A stretch of 64,000 nucleotides of DNA, from the NCBI GenBank assembly GCA_964503145.1, contig CAZCYV010000002.1, positions 372,001 to 436,000 of the forward strand, given 5' to 3'. A model generated the notes under the pieces. That model did no database searches. It had not been told where the DNA came from and saw only the letters and a list, made by a program, of their open reading frames with translations. Both the position numbers and the translations under genes were made by a program. Shown here one piece after another: positions 59,046 to 64,000 of this stretch. The DNA comes from RBG-16-57-11 sp964503145. Lineage in GTDB: Bacteria; Chloroflexota; Anaerolineae; Anaerolineales; UBA4823. Position 1 is the stretch's first letter, and each line of letters begins with the position of its first letter.

Positions 59046-60652
59046 GCGGCGAACTGGATGACGCCCCAGCGCCCGTTGTACATCCAGGTGGGGTCTCGCT
59101 GGCGCATCTGCTCGACCAGACCGGGTGGCAGGCCGACGATGATCTCCGATTTCATCACCCGCAGTGCCAGCAGCGGCGCCGGTCGATAAACCAGGATGGC
59201 CTCGAAGGGCGTGGTGAACGGCCAGTGGCGATCTCCCAGCCAGCGGCGGTAGTTGGCGTCGCCCTTGCTGATCAGCAGGTCGGCCTGCGCCAGGTCTTGC
59301 CGCAGCGCCTCGGGCATTTCCCAGCCTGCCAGGGGCGAGAGCCAGAAATCGTGCGCCTTGAGCGCCAGCCTTTCCATCCTCAGGTGGTCTCTCAGACGGC
59401 CGGCCAGCCGTTGCACGTCTGGGTAGCTCGAATTTGCCAGGGCCTCGATCGTCTCATCCACATCCGGGATGGTGACATCCGAGACGTAAGTAGGATACGG
59501 CTTGGCATGGAAGTACACTTCCTGGCTCAGCCCGCTGCTCAACAGGTAATCCGCCAGCAGCAGGTCGTATGCCAGTTCAACGCCGCTGTTATCTAGAATG
59601 ACGATCGTTCTTCCACTGCCGCCCCCTTGCGCGGCCAGGCGGTCGAGATAGGCGCTGGCGCGGGCCGCGTCGTCAACCAATAGATGCGCCGCCAGTTGGT
59701 CTTCGTCAGGCCGCTCCGGCTTCTCTCCGCCTTCCGGCCAGACGCTCAGATCCGCCTGATTGCCCCAGATAGCCGTGCGCAGCAGGCGCGCCAGGGTTTC
59801 ACCTCGCGGCTGGTTCGATTGCTCTAGCAGGGTGCAGGCGGGCGCCAGCGCCTCGGCTGCGCCTGCCAGGCCGCGCTGCTTCTGAGAGCGGTAAGGATCG
59901 ATGCCGCGCCCCGGGCCGTCCTGGAAGTAGCCAGTGGCCTCCAGAATGCGTCGAAAGAAGTAAGCCTCTAGCGGGAACCATGGCGCTTCCAGCCAGGTTT
60001 GGCCTAAATAAGGCCGCAGATATTCCTGCCACTGGGCGGCGTCGGGCGCGCCATCATCCTGCAAGGGGCGCACACGGCCGTGGGGCATTTCCTCCGCCAG
60101 GGCCTGCAATCGCGCCGCTGCCTCCGGCGGCCAAGCGCCCTCCCGCAACACCTGTAAGGCGATGCCTGGCAGGCGTCGGGAGAGCGTGTCTTCGGCGAAT
60201 GAGCCGGGTTCGTTGCCGCGCAGCGGCTCAGGAAGGGGCAGGTTCGTACCGGGTAAAAGTTGGGGTTCGATGATGATTTCTCCTTTATCCGCGTCTACCC
60301 ACAAAATTTGTCCGCTGTGGATGCTTTGGATATCGATCTGATCGACGCACGGGATCTCGGCGATAATGCAGCCGACAGCGGTGATCGTCTCGCAGGCGGC
60401 ATTGATGATCGCTGCGGGAGCCACGCCGTTGCGCTTCAGGCGATACAAGGTGTAGGAGCCAACCGTCGAACCTTTGCCGCTGGGAAAGACCAGCACCTTG
60501 CCGGCGATGGACCGCCCCTCCAGTTCATGCCCGCGCTCGACCACCACGCCGCTCTCCGGATCGACCCCGCCGAAGAAGGAAATGCCCATCGAGGTGACCA
60601 GCGCCTCGCTGCAAGCCGTGCCAGGGTAAATTTTTCGTCCTTCAAGCTTCAT
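59024..60652 (-). CDS. Aconitase-X small subunit fused to an ARMT1/DUF89 phosphatase domain
   Basis: 542-residue two-domain protein. Residues 1-~130 are an AcnX swivel (DUF126) domain: KIYPGTACSEALVTSMGISF, FGGVDPESG, and the catalytic-site loop FPSGKGSTVGSYTLYRL. Residues ~145-540 are a DUF89 subfamily III (ARMT1, yeast YMR027W) domain: SFAEDTLSRRLPGIA, ILDNSGVELAYDLLLADYLL (near residue 354, metal site DN), KGDANYRRWLGDRHWPFTTPF (near 463, read as two parts) and a GRWGVIQF end. Relatives are Co/Ni/Mg-dependent phosphatases for sugar phosphates such as fructose-1-phosphate. I know no such fusion. The AcnX large subunit gene lies 68 bp upstream. The ATG at 60652 has SD GAGG; a GTG at 60658 is an alternative. 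Confidence 0.85.
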   Translation of the reverse strand: MKLEGRKIYPGTACSEALVTSMGISFFGGVDPESGVVVERGHELEGRSIAGKVLVFPSGKGSTVGSYTLYRLKRNGVAPAAIINAACETITAVGCIIAEIPCVDQIDIQSIHSGQILWVDADKGEIIIEPQLLPGTNLPLPEPLRGNEPGSFAEDTLSRRLPGIALQVLREGAWPPEAAARLQALAEEMPHGRVRPLQDDGAPDAAQWQEYLRPYLGQTWLEAPWFPLEAYFFRRILEATGYFQDGPGRGIDPYRSQKQRGLAGAAEALAPACTLLEQSNQPRGETLARLLRTAIWGNQADLSVWPEGGEKPERPDEDQLAAHLLVDDAARASAYLDRLAAQGGGSGRTIVILDNSGVELAYDLLLADYLLSSGLSQEVYFHAKPYPTYVSDVTIPDVDETIEALANSSYPDVQRLAGRLRDHLRMERLALKAHDFWLSPLAGWEMPEALRQDLAQADLLISKGDANYRRWLGDRHWPFTTPFEAILVYRPAPLLALRVMKSEIIVGLPPGLVEQMRQRDPTWMYNGRWGVIQFAAQPFSLS

Positions 60653-60720
60653 AAGCACCCTCGAAAAGGGTAAACCACACAGTCAAGGACCATTCTCGTT
60701 GTTCTCGGTGACTTCGTGGT

Positions 60721-61929
60721 TTAGATTATCTTTATCGCCTGCTGTACAACTTCGTCGAAAGGCAAGAAGCGCGTCTTGAACTTATTCTTGGCATAGGCGT
60801 AGTAACAGGCTTTGGCGCTGTCGGTGGCCAGGGCAGTGAAGCGGCCCTTGATGGGGGCGACCACGCAGCAGGTGTCCACGGCGAATTTGGCTCCGCTGGC
60901 CTCGATGGCCTGAGTGTACCCCAATTGATCGGCGAGCTGTTTAATGGGCCGGGCGGTGGTAATCCAGAACTCTTTGACCACCGTCTGGCCGCGTAGCAGC
61001 TCCGCCAGGCGGGCGATCTCGCCGATCGACAGGTGCGGGCAGCCCAGGCTGACGAAATCCACCTCGGCGTCGCTGGCATCGTTCAAAGCCGCTGCGGCCG
61101 CGTCGACTTCAGTCTGGGTAATGTCCCATCTCTCCGCCGGCGGGGTGTAGCGCCCTGCTTCCGGCGTGATGCCCGACATGTGAAACAGCGCCACCCCACC
61201 ATAAGTCGCCAGGCTGGCGCAGAATGCCTTGAGCTCTTCCAGCGAGGCGCCCTCGACGCCGCAGATGTACGGCACAGGCCGCAACTTGCGTGCTTCCAAT
61301 CGCTCGCCAATCGCTCGTCCCAGGGCGCCGAAGGCGTGCGTGCCATGCACCTTCATGTGGACATCCACTGTGACGGTGGGCGCGCGGTTCTCATCCAGAT
61401 GATAGCCGTACGCAGGTGTGCGCCCGGTCAGCGCTGCCGCCAGGGCGCTGGGACCGCCCTCGCGGTTGCTGCGCGCCCCCAGCACAGAGTTGGCGTAGCA
61501 TACCGCGCTGCTCTCGGCCCAGGCGATGTGCTCGCCGAATCCAGGGGTATTGTCTGCCAGATAGGGCGTGCAGGTGCAGGTCACCTGTACGCCCATGCGG
61601 GCGAAAGCATTCAGGACGCGCTGCTGATCGCGGGCGAACTCTGGCGGTATGCCCAGCGCCGGCCAGTTCTCCACGTCCATCCCTGCCGGGTTGAGCGTGG
61701 TCAAGACGCGCGCTTGACCGCCACCCTCGGCCATTTCCTGCAAGAACTCCAGCCCGGCCTCTCCCAGGTTGTCATAGCTGACGCCGGCAATCTGGACAGA
61801 GGTCACCGGGAGCATGCGCTCTGCGCCGTAAATCGTGCCCAGGGCGACCAGGATTTCCATGGATTTGCGAACGGCGCGGCCATAATCGCCGGCGAGCATG
61901 GCCTGTTCTTCGGAGGTCAACTGCAGCAT
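60721..61929 (-). CDS. Aconitase-X catalytic (large) subunit, DUF521
   Basis: 402-residue AcnX-type hydro-lyase subunit. Family landmarks are MLQLTSEEQAMLAGDYG, VQIAGVSYDNLGEAG, CTCTPYLADNTP, the SAVCYANSVLGARSNREGGP stretch with its FeS/iron cysteine, and VDTCCVVAPI near the C-terminus. AcnX enzymes dehydrate phosphomevalonate in archaea and cis-3-hydroxy-L-proline in bacteria; the substrate here is not known. The swivel domain is encoded separately, as in archaeal enzymes, but fused to a phosphatase. The start at 61929 gives the standard N-terminus; the longer frame to 62022 runs through the promoter. The promoter TTGACT-16-TACACT lies 35 bp upstream. Confidence 0.92.
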   Translation of the reverse strand: MLQLTSEEQAMLAGDYGRAVRKSMEILVALGTIYGAERMLPVTSVQIAGVSYDNLGEAGLEFLQEMAEGGGQARVLTTLNPAGMDVENWPALGIPPEFARDQQRVLNAFARMGVQVTCTCTPYLADNTPGFGEHIAWAESSAVCYANSVLGARSNREGGPSALAAALTGRTPAYGYHLDENRAPTVTVDVHMKVHGTHAFGALGRAIGERLEARKLRPVPYICGVEGASLEELKAFCASLATYGGVALFHMSGITPEAGRYTPPAERWDITQTEVDAAAAALNDASDAEVDFVSLGCPHLSIGEIARLAELLRGQTVVKEFWITTARPIKQLADQLGYTQAIEASGAKFAVDTCCVVAPIKGRFTALATDSAKACYYAYAKNKFKTRFLPFDEVVQQAIKII

Positions 61930-61963
61930 CGTCGTTTTCTGTTCCAATGCATGATTTGGGTCG

Positions 61964-62012
61964 AGTGTACCCAATATCCCTGGAAAGTCAATAGGCGGTA
62001 TAATGTGCCGCA
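61964..62012. promoter_or_regulatory. Back-to-back promoters between AcnX-L and the TPR gene
   Basis: Minus strand: TTGACT (61986-61991) and TACACT (61964-61969), 16-bp spacer, driving AcnX-L. Plus strand: TATAAT at 61999-62004 with the TPR start ATG at 62012, 7 nt after the box, so this transcript should be leaderless. The two promoters are within 50 bp and may interfere. Confidence 0.75.
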
Positions 62013-63304
62013 TGAGTGACATCGAACCCGAAGATCAAAGTCTCGAAGGCTCATCGCCTCATTCTATGGATGACCCTTTGGCCGATACACAGCCTCGCCG
62101 CATTCGACCAGTTTCTGCGGAGAGCGAAGCAGCAGAAGAAGGCCCTGGGCTGGCTCAGACCGTGGCGCTTCCCGCCACCGCCTCTCAAGAAGCCCTAAAC
62201 GGCCTGGAAAACACCCTCCCGCCGCCCGAGGCAGGGCAGGGTGTGGAGTCGTCTGTCCCCACCGCGGCCAGCCCGGAGTTTGCGCCGGATGCCGCTGCGC
62301 CGCGCCCGCTGAAGAAAGCCTCTCAAAAAAAGTCGGGAAGGCGATGGTCCAAAAAGGAACTGCGCTGGCTGATCGTCCCGCTGGCCGGGATGGCAGGCCT
62401 GTTACTGATCGCCCTGATCAGCGCCTTTGGCGGTTACACCGCTGGCATCGGGCTGCGCCGGGATGCCGAGAGCACCCAGGTGGCCCGTTCCGCCGAACAG
62501 CAGTTCCAGCTTGGTCTGCAGGACATGGCGCAGGGCAACTACTTTCGCGCCCGCCAGCGTTTTGAATACGTCATCCAGTTAGTGCCGGATTATCCTGGAG
62601 CGACCGAAAAGCTGGCTGAAGCGCTGCTCTACCTGAACGCCACCGCCACGCCGACCCTGGTCCCCACGCCGACCGTCACCTCCACTCCGGACACGCGCGC
62701 CAACGATGAACTCTTCAGCCAGGCGCAGCAGGCGATCCTCAACAGCGAATGGGACAAGGCTATCGAAGCGCTGCTCGCCTTGCGCGGCAACGATGCCGCC
62801 TATCGGCCGGTGGACGTCGACGGGATGCTTTTCCTGGCGCTGCGCAACCGCGGCCGGGACCGCATCCTCAAGGAGAACAACCTGGAATCCGGCATCTACG
62901 ACCTGACCCTGGCATCCAACTTCGGTCCGCTGGATGCGGAGGCCGCCGGTCTGAAGAGTTGGACGCAGCTTTACATCACCGGCGCCAGCTTCTGGGGCAT
63001 CGATTGGGGGCAGGCGGTAGAATACTTCCAACAGGTCGCGCCGAATATGCCCAACCTGATGGACGGCTCCAAGATGACCGCCACTGAGCGATTGCGGATT
63101 GCGCTTTTCGAGTATGGCAACACTCTGGCCCAGCAGGGGCAGTTCTGCAAAGCGCTGAATTATTACGAGCAGTCCTATTCGATTGTGCCTGACCCCCAGG
63201 TGCAGACCGCCTACGAGCAGGCAGCCAAAGCCTGTGAAGGCGGTGGGGGGGCCGAAACGCCCAACCCGGGCGGCAAGAAGAATAAGGCCACCCCAACTCC
63301 TTAA
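62012..63304 (+). CDS. TPR-containing single-pass membrane protein
   Basis: 430-residue protein. Residues 1-100 are acidic, Pro/Ala/Ser-rich and probably disordered; a basic stretch (KKASQKKSGRRWSKKE, ~101-116) precedes one transmembrane helix (~119-143), so the N-terminus is cytosolic. The outer part has TPR-like helix pairs (FQLGLQDMAQGNYFRARQRF; TLAQQGQFCKALNYYEQSY) separated by a Thr/Pro-rich spacer (TATPTLVPTPTVTSTPDT) and ends in a charged tail. It may be a scaffold at the envelope. Function not known. The ATG at 62012 is chosen over the one at 62003, which lies inside the -10 box. Confidence 0.85.
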   Translation: MSDIEPEDQSLEGSSPHSMDDPLADTQPRRIRPVSAESEAAEEGPGLAQTVALPATASQEALNGLENTLPPPEAGQGVESSVPTAASPEFAPDAAAPRPLKKASQKKSGRRWSKKELRWLIVPLAGMAGLLLIALISAFGGYTAGIGLRRDAESTQVARSAEQQFQLGLQDMAQGNYFRARQRFEYVIQLVPDYPGATEKLAEALLYLNATATPTLVPTPTVTSTPDTRANDELFSQAQQAILNSEWDKAIEALLALRGNDAAYRPVDVDGMLFLALRNRGRDRILKENNLESGIYDLTLASNFGPLDAEAAGLKSWTQLYITGASFWGIDWGQAVEYFQQVAPNMPNLMDGSKMTATERLRIALFEYGNTLAQQGQFCKALNYYEQSYSIVPDPQVQTAYEQAAKACEGGGGAETPNPGGKKNKATPTP

Positions 63305-63326
63305 GAGTCTTCTTTTCGAAATCCTC

Positions 63327-63839
63327 ATGGATGCTCCGACCTGGGCGCTTTGGCTGGCATACTGGCTGCACATGTTGGCTACGGTGGTCTGGATTGGCGG
63401 GCTGGCGGCGCTGGCGATCTTCGTCCTGCCGGCCGCCCGTCGCGCCCTGGATGCGACCGCCTACGCCGCGTTCCTCGCCCAGCTCCAGCAGCGCTTCGAT
63501 CCCCTGGGATGGTTCAGCCTGCTAGTTTTGGCGGCCACCGGCATGTTCCAGATGAGCGCCAGCCCCAATTATCAGGGCTTCCTGGCCGTCGAAAATCGCT
63601 GGGCGGTCGCCATCCTGATCAAGCACCTCGTGTTTTTCGGCATGGCCGGGCTTTCGTCGTACATCACCTGGGGCCTGCTGCCGAAAATCCGCCGACTGGC
63701 GTTGCGCCGCGTCGCGTCTGGAAAACCGGACGAAGCAGAAGCGACTCGTCTGGCTGCTCAGGAAAGGCGACTGCTACAGATTAACTTGTTACTTGGCGTC
63801 CTGGTGCTGGCCTTGACCGCCATCGCCCGCGCCTCCTAG
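63327..63839 (+). CDS. CopD-domain-like membrane protein
   Basis: 170-residue membrane protein with four predicted helices (~8-30, ~55-75, ~88-110, ~145-165). WLHMLATVVWIGGLAALAIFVLP with its WxHxLA...WxGG pattern is the CopD/YcnJ C-terminal signature, and IKHLVFFGMAGLSSYIT supplies the second His, possibly for copper or haem. The start at 63327 (MDAPTWALW) lies 22 bp after the TPR stop; an open frame begins at 63183 but overlaps the TPR gene. No other copper genes are present. Its last 51 bp overlap the end of the convergent ferredoxin gene. Confidence 0.85.
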   Translation: MDAPTWALWLAYWLHMLATVVWIGGLAALAIFVLPAARRALDATAYAAFLAQLQQRFDPLGWFSLLVLAATGMFQMSASPNYQGFLAVENRWAVAILIKHLVFFGMAGLSSYITWGLLPKIRRLALRRVASGKPDEAEATRLAAQERRLLQINLLLGVLVLALTAIARAS

Positions 63840-64000
63840 CGGACCAACGATCTGCACCCGGGCCGGGCCATAAGCCTGGGTGCAGCAAGCCAGGCGCCAG
63901 CCCTGCGCCAGCTCTGCAGGGCTGAATAAATCCAGCTCTTCTTGCCTGAGCGGCGAAACCCGGCCCTCCAGGATGACCACACAGCATTCCCCGCACTCTC
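63789..64000 (-). CDS. 2Fe-2S ferredoxin, C-terminal part (partial)
   Basis: The frame is open to the right edge, so the start lies outside. Visible text begins ECGECCVVILEGRVSP and continues to GWRLACC, matching the CxxxxCGxCxV.V..G......GxRLAC pattern of plant-type 2Fe-2S ferredoxins, especially the N-terminal ferredoxin of corrinoid-protein reactivases. Here the chain stops about 30 residues after the last cysteine, with a Gly/Gln-rich tail (GGAGDGGQGQHQDAK), so no ASKHA-type domain follows on this side. Electron-transfer partner unknown. Confidence 0.8.
   Translation of the reverse strand, partial: ECGECCVVILEGRVSPLRQEELDLFSPAELAQGWRLACCTQAYGPARVQIVGPLGGAGDGGQGQHQDAK

Noticed and set aside
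1..64000. tRNA, rRNA, CRISPR arrays, insertion sequences, prophage
   Set aside because: Intergenic regions were read for GGTTCGAAT-type arms, repeat-spacer patterns and transposase motifs; none were found, though a software scan was not possible.

Overview
The window reads as chromosomal DNA of a Chloroflexota bacterium, most likely Anaerolineae-like. This is inferred from GC-rich coding, the domain mix (LysM plus lamin-tail lipoprotein-like proteins, GAF-rich phosphatases, GT-C membrane proteins, AcnX-type dehydratase) and a group 3b hydrogenase; no rRNA or other marker is present to prove it. Coding density is very high. I see no tRNA, rRNA, CRISPR array, prophage or insertion sequence.

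Layout. 1-3.9 kb: the tail of a CUT2 sugar ABC ATPase, two permeases and a xylulokinase-like FGGY kinase, facing a class II aldolase. 4.0-11.5 kb (minus): a compact cluster hydB-hydG-hydD-hydA, endopeptidase, lone receiver and membrane histidine kinase, with the aldolase following; it encodes a cytosolic NAD(P)-linked [NiFe] hydrogenase with an embedded two-component pair. 11.6-18.7 kb: clpB, an F420/FMN-type PPOX protein, an unrecognised 200-residue protein behind tandem 11-bp repeats, and an OmpR-type response regulator with its kinase. 18.8-33 kb: GT-C-like membrane protein, lipB, M28 peptidase, FHA protein, an MA-type metalloprotease lipoprotein, class V aminotransferase, a 23S rRNA uracil methyltransferase-like protein, ssb, DhaL-like protein, pepF and a YchF-like GTPase. 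33-46 kb: DUF2892 protein and a thioredoxin-DUF2892 fusion, cobalamin-dependent metH, a second GT-C protein, an ArsR-PBP fusion regulator with a perfect operator next to an orphan tungstate-type binding lipoprotein, then dnaX-ybaB-recR and small genes.

46-55 kb: a partner-switching set (STAS protein, anti-sigma-like kinase, five-GAF PP2C phosphatase), two MFS transporters, an acyltransferase and a PPC/DsrE gene pair behind a highly structured leader. 55-64 kb: XRE-cupin regulator, aldo/keto reductase, acyl-CoA ligase, a two-gene AcnX operon in which the small subunit is fused to an ARMT1/DUF89 damage-control phosphatase domain, a TPR membrane protein, a CopD-like protein and the end of a 2Fe-2S ferredoxin.

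The most unusual items are the AcnX-S::DUF89 fusion, the structured leader at 55.0-55.3 kb, the repeated geometry of -10 boxes 6-7 nt before start codons (leaderless mRNAs), the ArsR-PBP/tungstate-binding pair, and a P-loop-like peptide encoded just upstream of the YchF-like gene.
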